Of a stretch of 64,000 nucleotides of DNA, positions 18,797 to 28,313 are shown piece by piece. How positions within the stretch are numbered: position 1 is the stretch's first letter; every line of letters starts with the position of its first letter. The notes below the pieces were generated by a model. That model did not search any database and was not told the origin of the DNA. It was given only the letters and a program-made list of their open reading frames with translations. A program made the position numbers and the translations under genes. The DNA lies in NCBI RefSeq assembly GCF_011189575.1, contig NZ_PUJW01000017.1:42463-106462 (forward strand), read 5' to 3'. The DNA is from Photorhabdus cinerea (GTDB taxonomy: Bacteria > Pseudomonadota > Gammaproteobacteria > Enterobacterales > Enterobacteriaceae).

Positions 18797-19492
18797 ATGA
18801 AAAATATTTCACGCTCTACCTTACACGATATCATTGAATGGGATATTAATAGTTGGTCTAAATGTTTATGTTTTTGGCTTTCGAAAGGAAAAATAAGTTT
18901 AGAGGATGCTAAAGTTTTGGAAATTGGTAGTCATAATGGTGGTTTATCATTATGGGCCGCACTCAATGGCGCTAAAGTAATTTGCTCAGATCTCGGTGGT
19001 CCAAATAAAAAAGCCTACCAAAAACATAAAGACTACAATCTTAGTGATTTTATTGTATATAAAAATATCAATGCGCTAGATATACCATATGAAAATGAAT
19101 TAGATATTGTGCTTTCTAAATCAGTTATCGGAGGTATAGGGCGTAATAATAATGCTGGAAATCAAAAAATTGCCATATCAGAAATATATAAATCTTTAAA
19201 AAAAGGAGGAGAATATTGGTTCGCTGAAAATCTATCAGCATCTCCTGCACATAAGATATTAAGATCTAAGTTTATCCAATGGGGCGATGAATGGAGATAT
19301 ATAACAATAGACGATATGAATGAATTTTTACACCAATTTTCAAGTGTTGAATATATCACTACAGGATTTATTTCCTGTTTTGGAAGAACAGAAAAACAAA
19401 GAAAAATATTAAATTTTTTTGACCGATTTATATTTTCAAAAATAGTTCCTAAAAAATGGAACTATATTATAATTGGCGTAGCCAAAAAATAG
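18797..19492 (+). CDS. Class I SAM-dependent methyltransferase, copy B
   Basis: 231 residues, nearly identical to copy A at 13697-14392 (for example VLEIGSHNGGLSLWAA, DLGGPNKKAYQKHK). Both copies keep open full-length frames with scattered silent and conservative changes, so both are probably functional, or the duplication is recent. It has the same leader, spacing and terminator as copy A. Unlike copy A it lies inside the segment bounded by the long inverted repeat. Confidence 0.8.
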   Translation: MKNISRSTLHDIIEWDINSWSKCLCFWLSKGKISLEDAKVLEIGSHNGGLSLWAALNGAKVICSDLGGPNKKAYQKHKDYNLSDFIVYKNINALDIPYENELDIVLSKSVIGGIGRNNNAGNQKIAISEIYKSLKKGGEYWFAENLSASPAHKILRSKFIQWGDEWRYITIDDMNEFLHQFSSVEYITTGFISCFGRTEKQRKILNFFDRFIFSKIVPKKWNYIIIGVAKK

Positions 19493-19521
19493 AATTATTT
19501 ATATTCAATCTCATAGTATGG

Positions 19522-19548
19522 AATGAGGGGAAATATCCCCTCATTTAT
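19522..19548 (+). terminator. Terminator after methyltransferase B
   Basis: Same AATGAGGGG ... CCCCTCATT hairpin as after copy A. Confidence 0.75.
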
Positions 19549-19796
19549 TAGCATTTGGCACACGCTGTATATTTTATAGTGAAAAAATGAGATTACTACT
19601 GTACTATTGCAAATGATAATATTTATTTACAGTTGTAGTATTAATGTCTCCCCTTGAGAGGGAAAGAAAAAAGTTTTTCACACTTTGAAATTCTATTTAT
19701 TCCTTAAATTCATCATTGTAATTTGGTCATAATAACCTCACCTTTATCAGCTGGATATTCAGCTTTTGGGGTGCAGTGAACGTATGATCCTGTTCT

Positions 19797-20020
19797 TATT
19801 TCGGTTGTTCCGGCCATTCAATATTGGGAGCTTGTGAAATATCAACCCGGCTCAACATCACTCTATATTTCTTCCATTCCTATACAAAATCATACGCTTA
19901 TAAAGCATCTACACGAGTGAGTAACACACGATATTTTTTCCACTCAAGTAGAGCGGTTTTCTCTGCATCGGTAGCGACCTCCAAATCAACAGAGTCCTGT
20001 AACAATTGAAAGTGTTTCAT
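19797..20020 (-). pseudogene. Two tfa 3' ends joined in tandem
   Basis: On the minus strand, LLQDSVDLEVATDAEKTALL then EWKKYRVLLTRVDAL (about 20020-19908) is followed by a second, different Tfa end WKKYRVMLSRVDISQAP then NIEWPEQPK (about 19885-19799). Two tfa genes seem to have recombined at their conserved WKKYRV block, leaving both tails. Neither has an N-terminus. Confidence 0.6.
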
Positions 20021-20166
20021 TTGCTTGTTGTAGCAGTTCTGCTTTCTGTTGTTTTGCTTCATTGCTCTGATGAGATGTAGGAAGAGATGGGAATATATCA
20101 TTGTATCAAAGAAGAAAATTGGGCATAATACGATCAATAAATTATAGCATTAAGTGAGTATGTTAG

Positions 20167-21297
20167 ATGAAGAAGTACTTGAAATATAAAGCTGTTGATT
20201 TATTTTTACGAGTTTATACCAAAAGCGAAAATTTTGAAAAATCCAGGGATAACTTTAATGAGTTAGAGGAAAAAAATTTTTCATATATAATAATTTATTC
20301 TACTACAGCGCTGGGTGATTTCTTAATGAATACCCCTGCAATACATGCCATAAGGAATAGATTTAAGAATGCATTCATTACATTAATTTGCCATCCAGAA
20401 CTAGAGTCATTTTTAAAGAGTGGAAATGATTGGGATAAGGTTATTTCATGGAGCAATAGAATAAATCATGTCCCAGCACTTTTAAAAAAGATAAGAGAAT
20501 CAGGCAAACCTGACTTGGCAATTATACTTCACTCTCATGCTCCATATGACTATTTAAGTGCCATAATGTCTGGTGCCAAGTTTATTTTTAGAGATAATTA
20601 TTTTGAAAATAAATTAATTGAAAAATGGCTAACCAATTACGTTGAATCATTTAGAGGTCATCTCATTCAGAGAAAATTAGAATTAGTCAAAATATTAGGT
20701 TGTGAAGTAGCATCTAAATCCAGTATTGAAATGCGTGTTCCATGTCATATTAATTCTATTAAAAAAGATCATCTATCTATTGGTTTTCAAATGGGGGCAT
20801 CGTCATCTGAACGTTGTTGGCCTGTAAGAAATTTTTTTCAGGTTGCATCTCATATTTTAAACAATGATCGTACTACACAAATAGTGTTGGTGGGATCACC
20901 TAATGACGTATATTTACAACAAGAATTTATTAAATTATTGCCAAGTGAGTTTCATTGTAGAATTAGTCAATTAATAGGAAAAACAACATTAGTAGAATTA
21001 ACGCAAACAATAAACGAACTCGACTTGCTTGTTACTGGTGATACAGGTCCTATGCATATAGCTATTGCACTAAAAGTACCCACGATTAGTTTATTTGTTA
21101 CTGCAAATCCATTCTCCACAGGACCACATCAAGATCCTGAGATTCATAGAATAATAATAGGCTCCTCATTAGCTATAAATTATAAAAAACATACTCATAT
21201 AATGGATGTTATATCTCCCGACATAGTGATATCTGAAGTTAATAATATATTACTCAATAGAAGACATATTAATTGTCAGATCTCTGACTTCGACTAA
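20167..21297 (+). CDS. Glycosyltransferase family 9 (heptosyltransferase-like)
   Basis: 376 residues with the GT9 fold: N-terminal YSTTALGDFLMNTPAIHAIR near residue 45 (the acceptor-site motif usual in heptosyltransferases), IGFQMGASSSERCWP near 203, and TGDTGPMHIAIALKVPTISLF near 295, the ADP-sugar binding signature. The family adds heptose or related sugars to LPS core. It stands alone, pointing right, between tfa remnants and an IS remnant. It is AT-rich like the other cargo genes, which suggests horizontal origin. Confidence 0.88.
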   Translation: MKKYLKYKAVDLFLRVYTKSENFEKSRDNFNELEEKNFSYIIIYSTTALGDFLMNTPAIHAIRNRFKNAFITLICHPELESFLKSGNDWDKVISWSNRINHVPALLKKIRESGKPDLAIILHSHAPYDYLSAIMSGAKFIFRDNYFENKLIEKWLTNYVESFRGHLIQRKLELVKILGCEVASKSSIEMRVPCHINSIKKDHLSIGFQMGASSSERCWPVRNFFQVASHILNNDRTTQIVLVGSPNDVYLQQEFIKLLPSEFHCRISQLIGKTTLVELTQTINELDLLVTGDTGPMHIAIALKVPTISLFVTANPFSTGPHQDPEIHRIIIGSSLAINYKKHTHIMDVISPDIVISEVNNILLNRRHINCQISDFD

Positions 21298-21311
21298 CAT
21301 GTGAATTTTTA

Positions 21312-21470
21312 GACCTCGGCTGATGGTTTTATGTATATTTAACAGGTATTAGTTGAGGTTAATATGAGCAAGAAATAAGAACAGGAAGTTAGAAGAAAGC
21401 TCAAAATGTTGGCTCATGCTGAAGAGAGTAATAAAGTCAGTAAAACTTGCCGTTATTGGGGAAATCCCAG
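21312..21470 (+). mobile_element. Second left-end remnant of the same insertion sequence
   Basis: Begins with a diverged terminal repeat (GACCTCGGCTGATGGTT) and repeats the transposase N-terminus found at 9513, but with a TAA at the fifth codon (MSKK then stop). It ends at RYWGNP, exactly the same fibre junction as the copy at 9461, so the two copies descend from one rearranged ancestor. Confidence 0.65.
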
Positions 21471-21473
21471 GAT

Positions 21474-21832
21474 ACCGGGTATATAGTTCGATAAATAAGC
21501 CGCCAACGGGAGAACTTGGTATATATATCGCAGGTGAATACGATAGACGATTTCAACCAAAAGGCAGTGGTCTTTTATTGATAGACTCAGATAATGCAAG
21601 ATTCAATGGACACGTGTCGGCGTGGTTGGATGAAGTTGACAGAAATTATCAACCTCGCGGTAATTACCAGCCAGCCAGGTACTATGCTCCTACGGGTCTG
21701 TCATATACTAAATCTGAGTCTGACTCCCTATATGGCAGCAAAAATACCGTTTTAAAATCTAAAATGGTTGGTAGAGATGTGGAGGTCAGTTGCTATAGAA
21801 AACATTATTCAATATTGATGACAATCAAGTAA
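21474..21832 (+). pseudogene. Tail-fibre fragment 4
   Basis: About 118 codons of fibre (YRVYSSINKPPTGELGIYI, FQPKGSGLLLIDSDNARFNG, NYQPRGNYQPARYYAP), closely related to the middle of cassette 1 at 8344-8640. The variable tip is lost after LKSKMVG and there is no crossover-like site at its start. Confidence 0.65.
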
Positions 21833-21902
21833 ATCTTTTCACGTTTCGTCCGGTATCTTAATCAAATTATATGATAAAGATACCGGGTAGATCGGACGAA
21901 AG

Positions 21903-22181
21903 TTAAAGCGTTATCTTGGGTTTTTCGATACCACAAGCGCGGGCATAACGCGCAAGAGTATCTATGCTGGCTTTGTTAATATTGCTTTCCATGCGAGAAA
22001 CTGTCGGTGGCTTAACTCCCATACGTTCTGCCACTTGAGCGCGTGTAATACCTGCATTATTACGCCATTCAGCTAGCAACGCTTGTAATTTTTCTTTTCG
22101 TTCTTCTGCTTCGTATGCAGCCCGGTATTCCGGATCTTTCATCCATTCAGCATGTAATTCGTCATGAGTTTTTAATTTCAT
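21903..22181 (-). CDS. Xre-family antitoxin (HigA-like)
   Basis: 92 residues with a C-terminal helix-turn-helix (NAGITRAQVAERMGVKPPTV then SRMESNINKASIDTLARYA). It is the downstream partner of the RelE/HigB-type toxin gene at 22162-22491 and overlaps it by 20 bp. The toxin-first order is the one seen in higBA systems. It probably represses its own promoter. Confidence 0.85.
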   Translation of the reverse strand: MKLKTHDELHAEWMKDPEYRAAYEAEERKEKLQALLAEWRNNAGITRAQVAERMGVKPPTVSRMESNINKASIDTLARYARACGIEKPKITL

Positions 22182-22491
22182 GTTTGATTTCCTCCAGTCT
22201 GCGCTTAGCTAGCTCGATTTCGCTTTTTGGCGTCTTTTGGGTTTTCTTAATGAAAATGCGAAGCATATAGATCTTGCTACCAACTTCATAAACCCAAATG
22301 CCGCGAGCTATGTCACCGCTCATTGTGCGGATCTCGTAAAGCCCATCACCAAGCGGCTTTGTGTTCGGTTCCCGCAGGAGCCGCGGGTTTTCCTCTAATT
22401 TTTTAACTAGCCGATCATACTTCACTTTTATAAGTTTCGGTAAGTTATCGGCTTCCTTAACTGCCTCATCATGATAGATAACTCTAAACAC
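22162..22491 (-). CDS. RelE/HigB-superfamily toxin (phage Gp49-like)
   Basis: 109 residues with the Gp49/HigB-like pattern: FRVIYHDEAVKEADNLPK, KPLGDGLYEIRTMSGDIARG near residue 46 and IYMLRIFIKKTQKTPKSEIE then LAKRRL near 73. This family cleaves ribosome-bound mRNA. It sits just inside the right copy of the long inverted repeat, as hicAB sits inside the left copy. Confidence 0.85.
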   Translation of the reverse strand: MFRVIYHDEAVKEADNLPKLIKVKYDRLVKKLEENPRLLREPNTKPLGDGLYEIRTMSGDIARGIWVYEVGSKIYMLRIFIKKTQKTPKSEIELAKRRLEEIKHEIKNS

Positions 22492-22614
22492 TCTTTCATC
22501 CCCCTGAAATTAATATTAGCATTTAAGCTAAATTTCCTCAAAGGCTAATTTTGTGAAAAAATGTACAGAAACCATTATGAGATGACCAGCAACAAAAACA
22601 GAAACCGATACCTA

Positions 22615-22958
22615 TTGTCTCAATAGCGTTAATCCTGTGAAGTGAAAACCCATGGGGGGAATTTAGCGAATTAGGAAAAAGACAATAGTTCTACATCGTA
22701 CTTACCAACTCGATTTAGATCTTGAAGATTTGAGCAAATGAGCCATGCAAACCCGCTAATTTATTAGCCAAAACTTGTTCGTAATTTATTCATGGTTAAT
22801 GCATTTTTTGCTAAATCTTCATTTTGGTTATTTGTTGACATGTAAATCTACTCGATTTTTACCATATCTAGCTTCGTTTAATGCTTTAAAAAGCTGCCTT
22901 GGCAAGAATGGTGTTGAATTAATGGATTACAAGAAACATTGGTTTAGTGGAAACGGTG
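22615..22958 (+). repeat. Long inverted repeat, right copy (344 bp)
   Basis: Inverse match of 16368-16711. It contains an incidental 64-codon frame and ends in the crossover-like site and the first fibre codons. Confidence 0.85.
22927..22952 (+). other. Hin/Gin-type crossover-like site 4
   Basis: Left half TTACAAGAAACA, spacer TT, right half GGTTTAGTGGAA; same 12 + 2 + 12 layout. It is opposite in orientation to the site in the expressed fibre (30066-30091). Inversion of the 7.1 kb between them would attach cassette 4 to the fibre N-terminus in frame. Confidence 0.55.
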
Positions 22959-23570
22959 GCGTTGGCTAAGAATGCGTTTCCAAAATCGGGGGGTGTTGTA
23001 AATGGGAATGTGGATGCCACGGGATATGTGAAATCTGGAGACGGTGCGGATGTTGTATCTAGCCAAGATATATGGGCGAAAAGATACATTTATGAGTCTG
23101 GCTTACGTGTTTATAGTCCGAATAATAAACCCACAGCAGGAGATGTGGGGGCATATACAAAAGGGGAATCGGATGGACGATATCAACCGCATGGCAACTA
23201 CCAATCTGCCGGGAACTATCAGCCTACGGGGAACTATGCAGTTAGGGGGGAGTGTTATACCAGAGGGGAGTCTGATGGTAGGTATCTACAAAAAGATGCT
23301 GGCACTCGCAGAACTCAGGAAATAGTCGTTTGGAATGGCAGAGTACAAGACCAAGGAGATATGGTATGCACAGAAAGTATAGCGGGTTGTTTAGTCTATA
23401 TCAGAACTACTTCTGGTCAATGGTTGCCATTGGAAGTACCTGTTAATCAAAGAGTATTTTCCACTCAATGGCCTGGGAATTGGTGGGGTAGAATTGAATT
23501 TATACCACCTTCGACATTGAGATGGCAGAATGGGGCACAAATAATGAACCAAGTGATATTGTCAAAATAG
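22947..23570 (+). pseudogene. Silent tail-fibre C-terminal cassette 4, closest relative of the expressed tip
   Basis: About 207 codons. From ETVALAKNAFPKSGG to CYTRGESDGRYLQ it is almost identical to the expressed fibre at 29469-30749, apart from one extra NYQPTG unit. It then has a wholly different tip (TRRTQEIVVWNGRVQDQGDM to MNQVILSK). The frame upstream is closed by a stop within the inverted repeat, so there is no N-terminus. It is the prime donor for a C-terminal swap. No tfa gene follows directly. Confidence 0.8.
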
Positions 23571-23592
23571 GAAATAAAAAATAAAATATAAC

Positions 23593-23621
23593 TTACGACC
23601 ACACTAAATAAGTGGTCGTAA
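23593..23621. terminator. Bidirectional hairpin between fibre cassette 4 and the sulfatase-like gene
   Basis: TTACGACCAC, nine-base loop, GTGGTCGTAA, between two convergent genes. Confidence 0.6.
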
Positions 23622-23635
23622 TCTTATATCTTATC

Positions 23636-25176
23636 TCATTCTATCTGTGAAAACGGTAAAATAGATTCATCTGCTGTTAACACCCTGTCATTGTTTCTTT
23701 CCTTATTAAGGATTGATGGTTCAATATCGTAGCCTATGAGTTCTGATAATATATACTTATTCATTAACCCACTTAAATAGCCATCTTTATTTTTGAATGA
23801 CTCTATAAATTGACAATTATATCGGTTGTTATTTGATTTGTACATGAAAGGCACGAGATATTGCTCTCTGCCTTTTTGATAACCATGTCCTTTATTGATT
23901 ATTTCTCCATGATCGGAAGTATATATCAGTGAGTAATTGATGTTTTTTTTGTTAATGACATCATATATATTCTTTATGACTCTATCTGTATAGTGGATAG
24001 TTAAGTCATACTTATCAGAATTAGGTAGTGCTAACTTATCATCGTTATCGTAATTCTTATAAGGCATATGGCTACCATGTAAATGAATTACGATGAATCT
24101 TTTTTCTTCGTTATCTGAAAGAACGTTATGTAATAGAGCGCTTAGATTGTCATCTTTATAGTTTGTGAGTTTTATTATATCGGATTTTTTTGCGATAAAT
24201 CCGTATTTGGATGAGTGAAGCCCATCCAGCTCTTGCGACCCCAACCAATAGGTCTTATAGCCGTTTGATTTAGCCATTTCTATTATTGATTTGTTTTTAA
24301 ATAAGTTTTCTTCACTTTCAGGTGTATGAAATGCAAGAGACATAGAAATAGAGTTTCTTGTTATTGGCGCGCTAGAATGTGCGTTATTAATTATACATCC
24401 TCCATTAGAAGAAAATATATTATTCATGTTTGGTGTCGTATTTAACTTATATCCATATGCACTATAATGAGTTGATAATGATGATTCACCCATTATAAAA
24501 ATAATAGTGTCAATATCATTATTTTCTTGCCTATTATTGAATCGTTGAATTTATTTATTTCACTTATATCTGCATACTTATCATTTGAATTTCTGGAAAT
24601 ATACAAATAAGCAAGATCCCCAATGACAGCGGGATATCTGTCTCTTATAAATCGCCCAACTGTTTTATCATCCTCTCTAATGTCTGATAATAATTGCTTA
24701 TCTATAGCAGAAGCACTAAGATAAAATGTAGTAAAAAAAACAAATACAGGTAATGCTTTAAATGATACGTGATAATGAATATTTCTTGTCTTCTTAATTA
24801 TTAAGTAAAATAAAGCTATTGTTACCATTATTGTTGGCAATAACATTATGAAAAATAAATGACTGACCATAGATAATGATTCTTTTTTATTCGTCTCAAC
24901 AAATGAATCAAGAACTGATACTGATATTCTTTCGCCAAAAATAAGAGAATAATTTATTTGGATGAGAAGAAAGAAAAGGAGTATACCTCCAATACTGTTT
25001 AGGATCTTGTTTTTTTCCTTAATTAAAAGGAAAATCGATAATAACAATGAAAAAGTTGATAAGTGAGGTATGCTGGAATCTTTTTGAAAGATGAAAGGGT
25101 TTAGTAGATAAGTTAAACCTAATCCAATAACTATAGCTAAAATATATTTATAATATCTACGATCAATTAATTTCAT
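23636..25176 (-). pseudogene. Second phosphoethanolamine-transferase-like membrane sulfatase, frameshifted
   Basis: Two overlapping frames make one family member. 25176-24493 encodes the membrane N-terminus (227 residues, about five hydrophobic segments). 24493-23636 encodes the catalytic domain beginning at MGESSLSTHYSAYGY, with SSAPITRNSISMSLA (nucleophile Thr), HLHGSHMPYKNYD and YTSDHGEIINKGHG. The frames change near 24520, at an A-rich stretch: after NDSIIG the first frame runs out, while ENNDIDTIIFIMGESS continues in the other. One lost or gained base restores about 512 residues. It could be a pseudogene, a sequencing error or a slippage-controlled gene. It is only distantly related to the transferase at 11392. 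Confidence 0.75.
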
Positions 25177-25351
25177 GTTATCTCATTTTATAAAAAATAA
25201 ATTATGCATTATTATACCTTCTTTTGCTCACTATCTCCACAATATGGCCAGATCTCATATTTTTAATGTGGTTATTATGGGTGAAAACAACTCTTTGAAT
25301 GCTCAATAAAAATACAAAAGAGATATCAAAACCTATGTAGCGCGCTACACC

Positions 25352-25390
25352 CGCAACATCGCATTTAACTACATAGTGAGAGCAGCATAA
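25352..25390 (+). pseudogene. Last codons of a lost tail-collar fibre
   Basis: RNIAFNYIVRAA and stop, identical in kind to the end of fibre cassette 3, directly overlapping the tfa ATG at 25390. The rest of that fibre has been replaced by the sulfatase-like gene. Confidence 0.6.
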
Positions 25391-26017
25391 TGACAGAACA
25401 GAAATACTCTTTAGAACATGAAACAGCCGTATTAGGTAAAGATGGATTAGCCACTCAAGCAGGCTGGATAAAGGTTTATCACACTAATCAGATGACAAGA
25501 GAATTTACCAACGCTGATATTGAATATCTCATGCTGGGTGTCAGTATTTCAGCCGGTGCTTATCCCGATGCGCCAGAACTCCCTAAATCCCATGGTGTGG
25601 CCGTTCGCCGCAGTGAAGATAAACGCTGTTGGGAAATTGTGCCTGACTATCCGTGGAAAAATAGCTTATGACACACAAAACCGCCAAAAATGTGAAATCA
25701 CTGAGCTGGGTAAATTGCCAGAAACATTAACATTCAAGCAACCGGCCACTGATTTTGATACCTGGGATGGTGAAAAATGGGTAACTGATACTAAAGCCCA
25801 AAAAGTCAGTCAAATTGAACAGGCAGAACAGCAACGTGCAGCATTGAGTCAGAATGCGAATGAAACGGTTGCATTGCTGCAAGATACCGTTGACTTAGAC
25901 ATGGCCACCGAAGCTGAAAAAGCAGCTCTACTGAAATGGAAGAAATACAGAGTGATGTTGAGCCGGGTTGATATTTCACAAGCTCCTAATATTGAATGGC
26001 CGGAGCAGCCGGAATAA
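25390..26017 (+). pseudogene. Tail-fibre assembly gene, frameshifted copy
   Basis: Close copy of the intact tfa at 14695-15321. The first frame (MTEQKYSLEHETAVLGKDGL to CWEIVPDY) breaks at about 25650, where GACTATCCGTGG replaces GACTACCGTGG; the one-base insertion stops it at 93 residues. The remainder (RGKIAYDTQNRQKCEITELG to NIEWPEQPE) continues in the next frame to 26017. Confidence 0.8.
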
Positions 26018-26156
26018 GAATAGGGCCATACGAGTTCTTATGACCAAATTACAATGATGAATTTAAAGAATAAATATTATCATTTGCAATAGTACAGTAG
26101 TAATCTCCTTTTTTCACCATATACTATACAATGTATGCCAGATGATAATACAAATA

Positions 26157-26182
26157 AATGAGGGGGTATTTCCCCTCATTTC
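26157..26182 (-). terminator. Inverted copy of the module terminator
   Basis: AAATGAGGGG ... CCCCTCATTT hairpin. With its flanks (26060-26200) it is the reverse complement of the DNA after both methyltransferase genes (14420-14540, 19520-19640). Confidence 0.6.
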
Positions 26183-26594
26183 ATACTGTGAGCTTACATG
26201 TAAAGAGCCCTATTTTAGGAGGATTACCTGGCTATTAGCACCCTGCTACAACTCATGTTTTTTGAACAGCCAAGAAAATCATAGATTGTTTATGAAAACA
26301 GGCATTCCCCAATGTTAAAGTAGTTTTACACCTTGATTTTTAGTCTTAAGAGCTATCTTACTTTCTCTCGTTACTGTTATATCTTAGTGATACTTCTATA
26401 TTCTATTTGTTCTTCTAAATTATAAGTATTCTGGTTTACAAAAACACCAGAAAATTCTGATTCACATGATGAGAAATATATTGTATGGTATCCATAGAAA
26501 GTTTAAATAGATGTAGAGATTGAATCTCAGCATCTCTTGTTTTTTGAGGTTAAACTATCTTTACTATTGTTATATTTACTATTGATATTTAGAT

Positions 26595-26784
26595 ATGAAA
26601 CTCATAAAAAACCATCTAATCAGACTACTACCAGTTGTTGCTCTCTTTAATTTTTTGCTTTTTCACTCACATAGCTTCAAGTTCTTGTTTAAAAATAAGA
26701 GAAGTATTCACTGTGCTTTTCACTTCCCTATTGCTAAACGAGTCTGCTATTTTTTATAGATCTATCCTTTATGGAGGTAAAATC
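26595..26784 (+). pseudogene. 5' leader remnant of a phosphoethanolamine-transferase gene, copy C
   Basis: Starts MKLIKNHLIRLLPVVALF, matching MKITKNHLIKQLPVTALF of the intact transferase, then shifts frame near 26640 and continues IFCFFTHIASSSCLKI and SLLLNESAIFYRSILYGG (intact: IFCLLAHIALGYRLKI, LLLNKVTIFYRALLIV). It stops being recognisable just before the GT4 start, whose GGAGG site lies inside the leader. Confidence 0.65.
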
Positions 26785-27852
26785 ATGATGAAAAAAATAA
26801 TTATTGTGGGCTATGAACTTGGTGGTTTTGGTGGCACAGAGACTGTTTGTAAGAAGTGCGTTTCTTTACTCTCTAAAGATAATGTAGATATTAGTTTTAT
26901 CTTTTTCAAAGAAAATAAGAATGCTTCTAATGACACCTGGCTAAAAGGAATAAAGTTTAAACGTATCTTTTCGGAAATCAGGAATCCGACACTTCGCCGA
27001 ATTCATTTTGCGTTTCAATTCTCAAGGTACATCAAGCAAGAGAGTCCTGATTTGATTATTGCCATTTCTACACGGGGTTGTTACATATCCAACTTGGCTA
27101 GGAAAATTTCATTCACAAAAATACCTATATTCTCTTGGGTTCACCTTTCCCTATATTCCGCGTATAAAGCAATATTTACACTCAAAGCAGATTACCACTT
27201 GTCCATTAGTACTGGTAATACCAATTATCTGATTAATATGGGAGTTCCTGATAATAAAATACATACAATTTTTAACCCAATATCAAGAACACCAATAACT
27301 ATTACTCGTCCTCAAAATATATCGAGATTTATCTATGCAGGAAGAATCGTTGCAAACAAGGGGAAAAATTTGCAAAGTATGTTCCATGCTCTTTCACAAA
27401 TTAAAGGAAACTGGGAATTACATATCTTGGGATCAGGAGGTGATATAAGCATTCTACAATCATTAGCAGTTAATTTAAATATAGAGCAAAAAATTTTATG
27501 GCATGGCTGGCAAGAGAATCCCTGGGACTACATTGTCAATAATATAAAAGAAGTAACCGCGCTATTACTCACATCAACACATGAAGGCTTACCAATGGTA
27601 CTTGGTGAAGCTAATTCCTATGGTATTTATTGTGTCAGTTCTGACTGCAAAACAGGTCCATCAGATATTATTCAAAACTCTATGAATGGAACTCTATATC
27701 CTGTTGATAGACCTGATGTATTGGTAAATCTATTACAAGATATTGTTAATGGAAAACCACTACCTAACAGTATTGATATAAAAAATGCGATAGAAAAATT
27801 CTATGATGATAATTATTTGAGCAGAATTGAATCTGCACTGAATATTTCTTAA
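26785..27852 (+). CDS. Glycosyltransferase family 4
   Basis: About 355 residues. I use the ATG at 26785 (MMKKIIIVGYELGGFGGTET), preceded by GGAGG; a longer frame merely re-reads the leader remnant. N-terminal nucleotide-fold start with GGFGGTE, HLSLYSAYK near residue 115, FIYAGRIVANKGKN near 180, and the C-terminal donor-binding signature THEGLPMVLGEANSYG near 277 with the two Glu of the E-x7-E motif. Retaining GT4 enzymes build LPS core or O-antigen. The nearest relatives by layout are RfaG/WaaG-like enzymes, but the acceptor cannot be deduced. Confidence 0.88.
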   Translation: MMKKIIIVGYELGGFGGTETVCKKCVSLLSKDNVDISFIFFKENKNASNDTWLKGIKFKRIFSEIRNPTLRRIHFAFQFSRYIKQESPDLIIAISTRGCYISNLARKISFTKIPIFSWVHLSLYSAYKAIFTLKADYHLSISTGNTNYLINMGVPDNKIHTIFNPISRTPITITRPQNISRFIYAGRIVANKGKNLQSMFHALSQIKGNWELHILGSGGDISILQSLAVNLNIEQKILWHGWQENPWDYIVNNIKEVTALLLTSTHEGLPMVLGEANSYGIYCVSSDCKTGPSDIIQNSMNGTLYPVDRPDVLVNLLQDIVNGKPLPNSIDIKNAIEKFYDDNYLSRIESALNIS

Positions 27853-27996
27853 ATACTAGAGCTTAACTAACACTTTTTCAGTTCCCTATGTTTAAAACTT
27901 TTTTATCAGAAAACAATGAAAAATCAAGATGATTCCGGAGTAATACTAAACTGTCTTATTATTGTCATCGGGCTGCATAAGCAGCCCTTATTGTTA

Positions 27997-28313
27997 TCAT
28001 TCTGGTATTTCAGGCCATTTAATATTAGGGGCTAATGAAACATCAATCCGGCTCAGTAAGACCACATACTTTTTCCATTCAGGCAACAGTGCCTGTTCTT
28101 CTTCCGATGCCAATTCAGCATCAACAGCATATTGGAGCAACGTGATGGTTTCATTAGCTTGTTTGCTCAGTGTGTCTCGCAATTGTTCTGCCTGCTCAAT
28201 CTCACTATCTTTTATTGCTGCTTCGTCAGTCACCCATTTCGAGCCATCCCATCGATATTCCCGTTTACAACACTGCCCGATTTTGGATACGCACTATTCA
28301 CCAACTCCACCGT
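27997..28313 (-). pseudogene. Fibre start fused directly to a tfa 3' end
   Basis: On the minus strand, fibre codons GLSETVELVNSAYPKSG then SVVNGNIDG run straight into the tfa part (EYRWDGSKWVTDEAAI to NIKWPEIPE). The whole variable fibre tip and the tfa N-terminus have been deleted between them. The tfa part differs from the other copies, so this was an independent cassette. Confidence 0.65.

Noticed and set aside
22775..22969. 64-codon frame present in both long inverted repeat copies
   Set aside because: Conservation is explained by the repeat being nearly identical DNA; the frame reads through the crossover-like site in the wrong frame for the fibre.
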